64,000 nucleotides of DNA from positions 4,700,087-4,764,086 of the forward strand of contig NZ_JAPDNR010000001.1 in assembly GCF_025989125.1 (NCBI RefSeq), written 5' to 3'. A model generated the notes under the pieces. That model ran no database searches and had not been told where the DNA came from. It was given only the letters and a program-made list of their open reading frames with translations. The number at the start of each line of letters is the position of its first letter. The first letter of the stretch is position 1. This document shows, in pieces, positions 9,224-15,843 of the stretch. Source of the stretch: Chitinophaga nivalis (lineage in GTDB: Bacteria > Bacteroidota > Bacteroidia > Chitinophagales > Chitinophagaceae). Position numbers and translations under genes: made by a program.

Positions 9224-9535
9224 ATGGATAGAATTGCACAAATAAAAGCCTTCCTGGAGAAAACCCCCCAGGATAGTTTCCTCAAACACGCGCTGGCACT
9301 GGAGTATATGAAACTCAACGACGATGCCACCGCCCGGCAGCTGTTGGAAGAATTGCTGGCTCATGAACCAGGATACGTAGGTTCATACTACCAGTTGGGT
9401 AAACTGCTGGAAAGAGCCGGCGATAAAGAAGCCGCTATCCGCACCTACGAAAAAGGGATGGAAATGGCCAAAGCCGGCAACGAACGACACGCTTATAACG
9501 AACTGCAATCTGCCTACGAGGACCTCGTATATTGA
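9224..9535 (+). CDS. Small tetratricopeptide repeat protein
   Basis: This 103-residue cytoplasmic protein consists almost entirely of TPR-like helical pairs, for example LALEYMKLNDDATARQLLEELLA and YYQLGKLLERAGDKEAAIRT at residues about 16-85. No signal peptide or catalytic motif is seen. Such small TPR proteins act as adaptors; the partner cannot be inferred. It ends 24 bp before tilS and is probably co-transcribed with it. The ATG at 9224 follows an AT-rich leader and is divergent from etfB. Confidence 0.8.
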   Translation: MDRIAQIKAFLEKTPQDSFLKHALALEYMKLNDDATARQLLEELLAHEPGYVGSYYQLGKLLERAGDKEAAIRTYEKGMEMAKAGNERHAYNELQSAYEDLVY

Positions 9536-9559
9536 TATTATAAATCCAACAAATTACGG

Positions 9560-10897
9560 ATGCCGCAATATTTATTGACACATTTTTCCAACTATATCGG
9601 ACAGCAACAGCTGTTCGACCCCACCCAAAAGGTACTGCTGGCGGTAAGTGGTGGTCTCGACTCTGTGGTGATGGCCCATCTTTTTAAAGCCGCCGGCTAC
9701 AACGCCGGTATTGCTCACTGTAATTTTCAATTGCGCGCGGCAGAATCAGTAAGAGATGAAAATTTTGTACGGGAGCTGGCAGCCGCACTGGACCTGCCCC
9801 TGCACGTAATACAGTTTGATACAGCCGCCTACGCCGCCTCACAGCATATGACCATTCAGGTGGCTGCCCGTGAGCTGCGGTACAAATGGCTGGAGGAAAT
9901 CCGGGCCACCGGCGGATATGCCGTTGTGGCCACCGCACATCATATGCAGGACAGCGTGGAAACAGCTCTGATGAATTTTGCCAAAGGTACCGGCATTGCC
10001 GGTCTGCATGGCATCCTGCCCAAACAGGAACGTATTGTAAGACCGCTGCTGTTTACGCTGAAAGATACGCTGATAGCCTATGCAGCGATGCATAATATCT
10101 CCCATGTGGAAGATAGTTCCAATATAACGGACAAGTATACACGTAATTTTTTCCGGCATCATATTATCCCGCCACTGACGGAAGCTTATCCTGGTGCGGT
10201 GAAAAATATGGCAGGTACCATAGACCGTATCCGGGAGGCTGAAATATTGTATCAGCAGGCGATGGAGAAACACCGGAAACGATTATTGTTTCAAAAAGAT
10301 AATACCTGGATGGTGCCTGTTTTGAAACTGCAAAAAAGTGTACCGCTGCAAACCATTGCCTGGGAACTGTTCCGGCAGTTTAACTGTTCTCCGGCACAGG
10401 TGAAACAGGTATTGCAGCTGCTCGACAGTGAGTCCGGGAAACTGGTAGAAACCAGTACCCACCGCATTATCCGCAACCGTGCCTGGATACTGATCACACC
10501 ACTGGTAACTGCAGTTGCACCACTTGTGGTGATCGACACGCCATCCGGACATATTACCTTTCCTGCCGGTCAGTTGCGCATAAAAGCGCTGGAGCATCAG
10601 CCGGGCAACATCCCTGCTTCTCCGGCCATTGCCTGGCTGGATGCCGCACAGATCAGCTTTCCCTTAATCCTCCGGAAATGGAAACAAGGCGATTACTTTT
10701 ATCCGTTGGGATTACCCAAAAAGAAGAAACTCAGCCGCTTCCTGATAGACCAGAAATTATCTTTACCGCAGAAAGAAAATGTGTGGGTGCTGGAGTCAGC
10801 GAAACGTATTGTGTGGGTAGTTGGTATGCGGATAGACGATCGTTTTAAAATTACAGAGAAAACCCGCCAGGTGATCAGCCTGGAGCTGGATAAATAA
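9560..10897 (+). CDS. tilS: tRNA(Ile)-lysidine synthase
   Basis: TilS converts C34 of the CAU-anticodon tRNA-Ile to lysidine, using ATP and lysine. The PP-loop motif SGGLDS is at residues 30-35, followed by HCNFQLR and TAHHMQDSVET, typical of the catalytic domain. The C-terminal third contains the TilS C-domain (LILRKWKQGDYFYPLGLPKKKKLSRFL). At 445 residues it is the long, Bacteroidota-type form. It is in a probable two-gene unit with the TPR gene and ends ahead of a strong terminator at 10921. Confidence 0.95.
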   Translation: MPQYLLTHFSNYIGQQQLFDPTQKVLLAVSGGLDSVVMAHLFKAAGYNAGIAHCNFQLRAAESVRDENFVRELAAALDLPLHVIQFDTAAYAASQHMTIQVAARELRYKWLEEIRATGGYAVVATAHHMQDSVETALMNFAKGTGIAGLHGILPKQERIVRPLLFTLKDTLIAYAAMHNISHVEDSSNITDKYTRNFFRHHIIPPLTEAYPGAVKNMAGTIDRIREAEILYQQAMEKHRKRLLFQKDNTWMVPVLKLQKSVPLQTIAWELFRQFNCSPAQVKQVLQLLDSESGKLVETSTHRIIRNRAWILITPLVTAVAPLVVIDTPSGHITFPAGQLRIKALEHQPGNIPASPAIAWLDAAQISFPLILRKWKQGDYFYPLGLPKKKKLSRFLIDQKLSLPQKENVWVLESAKRIVWVVGMRIDDRFKITEKTRQVISLELDK

Positions 10898-10920
10898 ATG
10901 GCCGCAACGGCCGTCTGCAT

Positions 10921-10966
10921 TTGCCCGAAGGGTAGGGGATCTACCGCTTCGGGCAATTGTTTTTAA
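10921..10966 (+). terminator. Terminator after tilS
   Basis: A perfect 10-bp stem, TTGCCCGAAG (10921-10930) with CTTCGGGCAA (10947-10956), is followed by a T-rich stretch. A small inner GTAG/CTAC pairing extends it. Confidence 0.85.
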
Positions 10967-11194
10967 AAGAAATAATATCGGCTGCTTTCCATTAATTGTT
11001 TCAGCAGAACTATAATCGTATATGCATAAACGTTATATATTTATTTAGGGAGATACCTGTGTGGGAGATCAGTCAGGCATCTGCCCGCAGGGCATTTGCA
11101 AGATTTGGTTACCGGTATGCATACCTGTTGCAGGTAGCTGTTCCCCTGAAGATCTCATTTACAGCTATACCTTAAACCGCAAACGATACCGCAT

Positions 11195-11245
11195 AAAAAA
11201 ACCTCCGCTTTCCGTTGATGTAAAATGGAAAGCGGAGGTTTTTTA
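11195..11245. terminator. Bidirectional terminator between tilS and rhomboid genes
   Basis: The arms 11195-11213 and 11227-11244 pair perfectly (core ACCTCCGCTTTCC), with an A-run on the left and a T-run on the right, so it works in both directions. It directly follows the rhomboid stop codon at 11253. Confidence 0.9.
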
Positions 11246-11252
11246 TGTGGCA

Positions 11253-11870
11253 TTACATATACATCTGCCGGTGCAATATCTGATTGATGAAGAAGCTGCC
11301 CAGTTCCGGATGGAATACCAACGGAAACACCAGCCCAAACAACGCACCCCACAGATGCGCATCGTGGTTGACGTTACCGCCGCCTTTTTTAGACATATAA
11401 GCGGAGAGTGCCAGGAACAATACCCCATATACTACGGCCGGTATTTTAATGGCAAAGAATAAATAAATCGGCGCCCAGGGATTGACGAGGATCGCAGTAA
11501 ACACAATCGCAGAAATAGCACCGGATGCTCCTACAGAAGAATAATACTGGTTGTTGCGGTGTTTGATGTAGGAAGGAATATCCGATATGATAATCCCCAG
11601 AATATAATAGATCACATACACCAGCTTATTCTGGAATAGCTGGGCAAAAACGCTTTCAATAAAACTACCGAAGAAATATAAGGTAAGCATATTGAAAATA
11701 AGATGCTGGTAATCTGCATGGATAAAACCGGAGGTAATAAACCGGTAGTATTGTTTGTACTCCTTTACCATGTAAGGCTGCATGCTCATCTTGTCCAGCT
11801 GGTCATAGTTATTAAGTGCAGTATAGGAAACCAGACAGGTAATGATAATAATAATAAGACTGATAGACAT
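11253..11870 (-). CDS. Rhomboid family intramembrane serine protease
   Basis: This is a 205-residue polytopic membrane protein. Rhomboid hallmarks are present: HADYQHLIFN (His56 and Asn60) in the second membrane segment, the catalytic GASG with Ser116, and the catalytic His172 in HDAHLWGALFG. It cleaves single-pass membrane proteins within the bilayer; the substrate is unknown. It has the six-helix core without an extra cytosolic domain. It lies 29 bp downstream of rlmH on the same strand and probably shares its transcript. Confidence 0.92.
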   Translation of the reverse strand: MSISLIIIIITCLVSYTALNNYDQLDKMSMQPYMVKEYKQYYRFITSGFIHADYQHLIFNMLTLYFFGSFIESVFAQLFQNKLVYVIYYILGIIISDIPSYIKHRNNQYYSSVGASGAISAIVFTAILVNPWAPIYLFFAIKIPAVVYGVLFLALSAYMSKKGGGNVNHDAHLWGALFGLVFPLVFHPELGSFFINQILHRQMYM

Positions 11871-11899
11871 AAACTCAGGTAATTAGACTATAAATGTAA

Positions 11900-12373
11900 C
11901 TATTGGTGGTGATATTTCTCTCTGTTTAATACGGTATAGGCACGATATAGTTGCTCGGTAAAAATGAGCCGTACCAGCTGATGCGGAAATGTAAGCGGGG
12001 AAAGCGACATTTGTAACTGGGCCCGTTGCAATACGGAGGCATCGATGCCAAAAGCGCCGCCTATCAGGATAATCAGCTGCCGGGTACCGGCATTATTCCG
12101 CTGTTGCAGGAAATCTGCAAACTGTACAGTCGTCATCATTTTACCCTTTTCATCCAGCGCCAGTAAAAAATCGGTCGGCTGCAACAGGTCCAGGATAATT
12201 TTGGCTTCCTGTTTTTTCAGCTCCGGTACCGATAAACTGGCGGCCTGTTTCACAGTAGGAATCAGCTTTATTTCAAAATCCACATAATGCTGTAGTCGTT
12301 TTTGAAATACAGCTATCCCGTCCCTGATGTAGGGATCATGTTCCTTTCCGATGCTCCAGAGTTGAATTTTCAC
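11900..12373 (-). CDS. rlmH: 23S rRNA (pseudouridine1915-N3)-methyltransferase
   Basis: RlmH is a SPOUT-class methyltransferase that methylates pseudouridine 1915 in helix 69 of 23S rRNA. The 157-residue length and motifs fit the family: N-terminal KIQLWSIGKEHDPYI, LLALDEKGKMMTT, LIILIGGAFGID (the knotted SAM site) and the C-terminal SPLTFPHQLVRLIFTEQLYRAYT. The start is a GTG codon at 12373, chosen because it gives the exact family length and N-terminus. Confidence 0.95.
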   Translation of the reverse strand: MKIQLWSIGKEHDPYIRDGIAVFQKRLQHYVDFEIKLIPTVKQAASLSVPELKKQEAKIILDLLQPTDFLLALDEKGKMMTTVQFADFLQQRNNAGTRQLIILIGGAFGIDASVLQRAQLQMSLSPLTFPHQLVRLIFTEQLYRAYTVLNREKYHHQ

Positions 12374-12447
12374 TTCGTATATAATATTAGGCTATTACTG
12401 TAAAAGTAAGTGTAAATCAGAATATTGCAGAAATTTTTGAAGAAGAA

Positions 12448-12478
12448 TTTGGTATTTTGAAAAAAACGTATACCTTTG
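12448..12478 (+). promoter_or_regulatory. Promoter of tRNA-Arg copy 1
   Basis: TTTG (12448-12451), a 19-nt spacer and TAccTTTG (12471-12478) match the full Bacteroidota housekeeping promoter. The mature tRNA begins 21 nt downstream. Confidence 0.9.
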
Positions 12479-12498
12479 CAATCCAATCACAACAAAAC

Positions 12499-12572
12499 GG
12501 CTCCGTAGCTCAATTGAATAGAGCATCTGACTACGGATCAGAAGGTTTCTGGTTTGAATCCAGACGGGGTCA
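12499..12572 (+). tRNA. tRNA-Arg(ACG), copy 1
   Basis: A 74-nt cloverleaf: acceptor GGCTCCG/CGGGGTC, D-stem GCTC/GAGC, anticodon stem TCTGA/TCAGA with loop CTACGGA (anticodon ACG), T-stem TCTGG/CCAGA, discriminator A, no encoded CCA. The D-loop has A20, an arginine identity base. Unusually, position 19 is A and position 56 is T. It differs from copies 2-4 at acceptor pair 5-68 (C-G here, T-A there) and at one D-loop base. Confidence 0.95.
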
Positions 12573-12577
12573 CAAAG

Positions 12578-12612
12578 AAAAGGAAAGATCGGTCAACGGT
12601 CTTTCCTTTTTT
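12578..12612 (+). terminator. Terminator after tRNA-Arg copy 1
   Basis: Stem AAAGGAAAGA with TCTTTCCTTT, ending in a T-run, begins 6 nt past the tRNA. Confidence 0.85.
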
Positions 12613-13348
12613 GTTGCTGGATATACCACCAGCTATGAGGCAATAGTCCATGTGATGGCCGTCTGACAGTACCCAACTGTTAGACCTGCGGAATAAAATC
12701 TCCCTGTATCCACGCAACAAATCTGGTCATAAGTATCCTTTTCCATGCATCTGTTACTGGTGTTGCTTACTGGTTGTACCAGCGCTATTCAGCCAGCGAA
12801 AAGCGTCCCGGAGTTGATGCCACAGATGGTTTGGAGGATAGCAGCCAGGTGTGTTGCCGTTATTGAAAAGGGGGGTGCATCGTGTAGGCATCCAGGTATA
12901 TCCGGCAACGGCCATAGCGTGTATTCGTGGGGAAGAGACGCGAAAGTCGCTATATATGAAAGGAAACTGCTGCTGTAAATGCCGGCGGAGAGGACAGGAG
13001 ACTGCTTTCTGGAAAATACCGGGAGATAAAAAAATCAGCCGGTTGCCAGCCAGGAATGATTGTGGGCAGACATCCTGCGAAAATAGTTATCTCTTTTTGA
13101 ATGATTACAGCTGAAGAAATCAGCTGGAGCATCCACCGGCAGCACCTATCAGGCGGTATGTATATACGTAGAAGGAAAACAATAGGAGCGTAGCAGATGA
13201 GAGAAGTGATGATTTTCGGGCTGATAATTATTTTTTTTCGAGATTTTTTATATTGATGTAACCTTTGTCAGTAAAGGGTTTTATTGGATTGTATGATTAG
13301 CGTATATACGTTTACGATAGTCCTGTTTGAAAAATATTTCAAAAAAAA

Positions 13349-13379
13349 TTTGTCAGAATAAAAAGTAATCCTACATTTG
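13349..13379 (+). promoter_or_regulatory. Promoter of tRNA-Arg copy 2
   Basis: TTTG (13349-13352), 19 nt, then TAcaTTTG (13372-13379): full consensus, 20 nt before the tRNA. Confidence 0.9.
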
Positions 13380-13398
13380 CGATCCCAAAAGGGGAAAC

Positions 13399-13472
13399 GG
13401 CTTCGTAGCTCAACTGAATAGAGCATCTGACTACGGATCAGAAGGTTTCTGGTTTGAATCCAGACGAGGTCA
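13399..13472 (+). tRNA. tRNA-Arg(ACG), copy 2
   Basis: Identical to copies 3 and 4 over 74 nt and nearly identical to copy 1. The acceptor is GGCTTCG/CGAGGTC, with the 5-68 pair T-A instead of C-G, a compensatory change that argues for function. Anticodon loop CTACGGA gives ACG. The A19/T56 variant is kept. Confidence 0.95.
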
Positions 13473-13478
13473 CAAAAT

Positions 13479-13510
13479 AAAAAATGCTGCATACTATTGC
13501 AGCATTTTTT
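13479..13510 (+). terminator. Terminator after tRNA-Arg copy 2
   Basis: AAAAAATGCTGCA pairs perfectly with TGCAGCATTTTTT across a 6-nt loop. Confidence 0.9.
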
Positions 13511-13565
13511 ATCACCAAATTTATATTTGTGAAAAAGTCATCAAATATAAAAAATTGAAAAATAA

Positions 13566-13596
13566 TTTGTTAGAATTGAAAAATATTCTACACTTG
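13566..13596 (+). promoter_or_regulatory. Promoter of tRNA-Arg copy 3
   Basis: TTTG (13566-13569), 19 nt, then TAcaCTTG (13589-13596), one mismatch from the consensus. Confidence 0.85.
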
Positions 13597-13616
13597 CCAT
13601 CTCGAAAGAGAAAAAC

Positions 13617-13690
13617 GGCTTCGTAGCTCAACTGAATAGAGCATCTGACTACGGATCAGAAGGTTTCTGGTTTGAATCCAGACGAGGTCA
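13617..13690 (+). tRNA. tRNA-Arg(ACG), copy 3
   Basis: This 74-nt gene is identical in sequence to copies 2 and 4, with the same ACG anticodon, T5-A68 pair, A19 and T56. It has its own promoter and its own terminator at 13699. Confidence 0.95.
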
Positions 13691-13698
13691 CAAAAAGA

Positions 13699-13730
13699 AA
13701 AAAATGCTGCATATTATTGCAGCATTTTTT
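13699..13730 (+). terminator. Terminator after tRNA-Arg copy 3
   Basis: The same AAAAAATGCTGCA/TGCAGCATTTTTT hairpin as after copy 2, with one loop base changed. Confidence 0.9.
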
Positions 13731-13785
13731 ATCACCAAATTTATATTTGCAAAAAAGTTGTCAAATATAAAAAGTTGAAAAATAA

Positions 13786-13816
13786 TTTGTTAGAATCGTA
13801 AAAACTTCTACATTTG
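13786..13816 (+). promoter_or_regulatory. Promoter of tRNA-Arg copy 4
   Basis: TTTG (13786-13789), 19 nt, then TAcaTTTG (13809-13816). Confidence 0.9.
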
Positions 13817-13842
13817 CCATCTCGAAAGAGAAAAAACAAAAT

Positions 13843-13916
13843 GGCTTCGTAGCTCAACTGAATAGAGCATCTGACTACGGATCAGAAGGTTTCTGGTTTG
13901 AATCCAGACGAGGTCA
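13843..13916 (+). tRNA. tRNA-Arg(ACG), copy 4
   Basis: Identical to copies 2 and 3 over 74 nt. The 5' leader is a few bases longer than in copy 3. Its terminator has a different sequence from those of copies 2 and 3. Confidence 0.95.
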
Positions 13917-13923
13917 CAAAAAG

Positions 13924-13955
13924 AAAAGGTTTCAGCATCTGCTGGAACCTTTTTT
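13924..13955 (+). terminator. Terminator after tRNA-Arg copy 4
   Basis: AAAAGGTTtCAGC pairs with GCTGgAACCTTTT across a 4-nt loop, ending in a T-run. Confidence 0.85.
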
Positions 13956-14144
13956 CATTGGTGCCTGTCGCATTGCCTATATGATCCACCACTCCATTCC
14001 ATTAGTTAATCCATACAAAACAAACAAGCCTCATCTGAACTCCCGCACGCATCTTTATAACCTCCTGCCGGCAAAAATCAACACTGACGATAAAGCTGAT
14101 CCTTCTCCTTTACCAGGGCAGCAAAGAAGAAGGATACGTAAACA

Positions 14145-14513
14145 TTATGCGGTAGCATTATGCACTACTTTACGCATGCTGAAATAAGAAACGAGTAACA
14201 ACGTTTCAAATATCAATGGCGGCAGGATATGGCCCAAAGCATCCCCCGCAAAGGCATGTGAGGCTGCTGCGCTGAGAAATAAAACAGTAAAGCCTGCATA
14301 ACCCCATTCCTTCCACGGTGTATAACGGGGAAGACTTAAAAGAATAATACCGATACATTTTCCGGTACCAATCAACAGCGGCAGAAAATCCGGATAACCC
14401 AGATGCCGTACCGTGGTCAGTACAAAATCCATTCTCATCAGATCAGTAATAGCCGTTAAAAACAGGATGACAAGAAAAATAATGGTCGTAATGCGATAAG
14501 TCCGTTTCATCAT
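14145..14513 (-). CDS. DoxX-like integral membrane protein
   Basis: A 122-residue protein with four predicted membrane helices in the DoxX-like arrangement (LGYPDFLPLLIGTGKCIGII, followed by the WKEWGYAGFTVLFLSAAASH helix). Family members have no firmly established biochemical role; several are linked to redox or thiol stress. It is transcribed divergently from the HxlR regulator at 14645 across 131 bp, an arrangement that usually means the regulator controls this gene. An equivalent pair is found at 22.5-23.3 kb. Confidence 0.8.
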   Translation of the reverse strand: MMKRTYRITTIIFLVILFLTAITDLMRMDFVLTTVRHLGYPDFLPLLIGTGKCIGIILLSLPRYTPWKEWGYAGFTVLFLSAAASHAFAGDALGHILPPLIFETLLLVSYFSMRKVVHNATA

Positions 14514-14600
14514 AAATTTGTTAATAATTTATATAATAACTTTAGGGTATCAAATGTATTAACACATTGAATATCAAACAATATGGCACGGCAAGGTGCG

Positions 14601-14622
14601 TTACGTACCTATAGGTATGTAA
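14601..14622. promoter_or_regulatory. Palindrome in the DoxX/HxlR divergent region (candidate HxlR operator)
   Basis: An imperfect 22-bp palindrome has arms TTACgTACCTA and TAGGTAtGTAA, with a perfect core TACCTATAGGTA. It lies 23 bp before the HxlR-family ATG. Its dyad symmetry suits a dimeric winged-helix regulator. Confidence 0.55.
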
Positions 14623-14644
14623 TGATGAAAATCAATCAACTACT

Positions 14645-15001
14645 ATGAAAGTTTTTTTGAAAAATGAAGAGAGTATAGACTTTTGTCCGGTAAGGGATGT
14701 CTTTGATCGTATCGGGAATAAATGGGCGATGATGATCGTACTTACTTTAGGACAAACCAATCATCCGATGCGCTATCACCAGGTGCAGGAAGCCATTGGC
14801 GATATTTCGCAGAAAATGCTGACGGCTACTTTGAAACACCTGCTGGAAGACGGACTGATTGCCCGGCAAATGTATCCGGAGATTCCGCCAAGAGTTGATT
14901 ATTCCCTGACGGCGAAAGGAGAGAGCCTCCTGCCTCATTTATATAACCTCGCAGCATGGGCCAATGAACATATGCGGGAGCGCAGTCCTAAAGCCGGATG
15001 A
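14645..15001 (+). CDS. HxlR family transcriptional regulator
   Basis: A 118-residue winged-helix protein with the HxlR signature: CPVRDVFDRIGNKWAMMIVL near the N-terminus with the conserved cysteine, helix-turn-helix residues ISQKMLTATLKHLLEDGLI at about 60-80, and the wing segment PPRVDYSLTAKGESL. HxlR proteins often respond to aldehydes, quinones or other electrophiles and usually control a neighbouring divergent gene, here the DoxX-like gene. The palindrome at 14601 is the likely site. Confidence 0.9.
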   Translation: MKVFLKNEESIDFCPVRDVFDRIGNKWAMMIVLTLGQTNHPMRYHQVQEAIGDISQKMLTATLKHLLEDGLIARQMYPEIPPRVDYSLTAKGESLLPHLYNLAAWANEHMRERSPKAG

Positions 15002-15258
15002 ATGGCTACTGCAGACTACCTGTCCGCTTTTTTTTCGTAGCAGCATTTGTACTAACGAAACCGGCAAGTGGTAATTAATTGTTGAGAATAAGTAGCCCTA
15101 ACCCTTTACGGACGTAGGTTACAGGTAGGTATAGCCGATAGCGCGTATGTTTGTATAAGCAGACAGTAGGTATGTATCTTTTGAAGGCGATGCTATCCTG
15201 CCCCCTGAAAATAACTGTTGCTATCTTGCTCCCTGCAGTGTTTATTTCCTGTTTCCTG
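15002..15258. other. Intergenic region ahead of the riboswitch
   Basis: This 257-bp stretch has no coding character. I see no clear terminator for the HxlR gene. The riboswitch promoter begins at 15259. Confidence 0.5.
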
Positions 15259-15290
15259 TTTGGTGATTACATATACTTACCGTACGTTTG
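15259..15290 (+). promoter_or_regulatory. Promoter of the cobalamin riboswitch transcript
   Basis: TTTG (15259-15262), a 20-nt spacer and TAcgTTTG (15283-15290) make a full Bacteroidota promoter. The predicted start, about 15297, is right at the 5' side of the aptamer. Confidence 0.8.
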
Positions 15291-15294
15291 TGAC

Positions 15295-15495
15295 CGCAAT
15301 TGGTTATACCGGTGTAGTGCCGGTATATTAAAAGGGAATCCGGTGTGAAACCGGAGCTATCCCCGTAGCTGTAATCCTGCACAACTGCCATGGCAGTTGT
15401 CGTTTTTTCGGAATTATTCTCCTCGCCACTGTTGTGCTGCGGCATAACGGGAAGGCCCCTCCGGAAAAGCAGGAAAGCCAGAAGACCTGCCAGCT
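15295..15495 (+). ncRNA. Cobalamin (B12) riboswitch
   Basis: The conserved core is clear. AAAAGGGAATCCGGTGTGAA runs at 15330-15349, followed by the CCGGAGCTATCCCCGTAGCTGTAA region. A P6-type extended arm (ACAACTGCCATGGCAGTTGT) comes next. The 3' half contains GCCACTG, ACGGGAAGGC and AAGCCAGAAGACCTGCC. All canonical cobalamin-aptamer blocks occur in order. Expected effect: repression of the downstream gene when B12 is abundant. The aptamer ends about 350 nt before the start codon at 15844, unusually far for a translation-level switch. Confidence 0.92.
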
Positions 15496-15595
15496 GCCAT
15501 TAATCATTCAGCGCTTTCGGGTGAAAGGCAAGGAATGCAAGCCAGACTATGGCTTTCTTTTCTCGTTTTATCATTTATGGCTGCGGATGACAGAT

Positions 15596-15620
15596 CACAG
15601 GCTAATCCTGTGCACGTTTT
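15596..15620 (+). terminator. Possible expression-platform hairpin downstream of the B12 aptamer
   Basis: CACAGG (15596-15601) and CCTGTG (15607-15612) form a small hairpin followed by CACGTTTTAG. It could act as a weak conditional terminator in the long leader. The T-run is short, so this is tentative. Confidence 0.3.
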
Positions 15621-15843
15621 AGTATTATAAATTTCCACGTTCATACAGTAGCTGGTATGCTGTATAGCTGTTTTGTATGTTGAAAACAGGATGAACGTTT
15701 GTTGCCTTTGTATCATGTAATTTAAAACCCTATGAGCGGACAGTAACAGTTTTACCTATTTGGCTGTAACTATAATGCAACAGATGATGATGACATATAA
15801 GTACCCTTAACCTCCCACATACTCATCTTTTAAAAAAGAGAAA

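Larger units (their letters stand above)
10898..11252. other. 355-bp convergent intergenic region with two terminators
   Basis: This lies between tilS and the convergent rhomboid gene. It contains the tilS terminator (10921), a short GGCCG/CGGCC hairpin near 10900 and a near-perfect bidirectional terminator (11195). Nothing with coding character is seen between them. Confidence 0.7.
12573..13398. other. 826-bp region between tRNA-Arg copies 1 and 2, no convincing gene
   Basis: It holds the copy-1 terminator at the left end and the copy-2 promoter at the right end. In between are short overlapping frames on both strands. One at 12745-12978 begins like a lipoprotein (MHLLLVLLTGCTS) but lacks recognisable content afterwards. 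It may be decayed sequence inserted between tRNA copies. Confidence 0.5.
13479..13916 (+). repeat. Tandem duplication of terminator-promoter-tRNA cassettes
   Basis: The stretch from the copy-2 terminator through copy 3 (13479-13690) is repeated almost base for base from the copy-3 terminator through copy 4 (13699-13916). The unit is about 218-226 bp and includes terminator, AT-rich spacer, promoter and tRNA. Small differences in the spacer show the duplication is not brand new. Confidence 0.9.

Noticed and set aside
12745..12978. 77-codon frame starting like a lipoprotein (LLVLLTGC)
   Set aside because: After the first 15 residues the composition is not protein-like, there is no promoter, and a second frame overlaps it. 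It may be a relic but is not supported as a gene.
13399..13916. CRISPR-like look of regularly spaced identical 74-nt blocks
   Set aside because: Each block folds as tRNA-Arg and has its own promoter and terminator.
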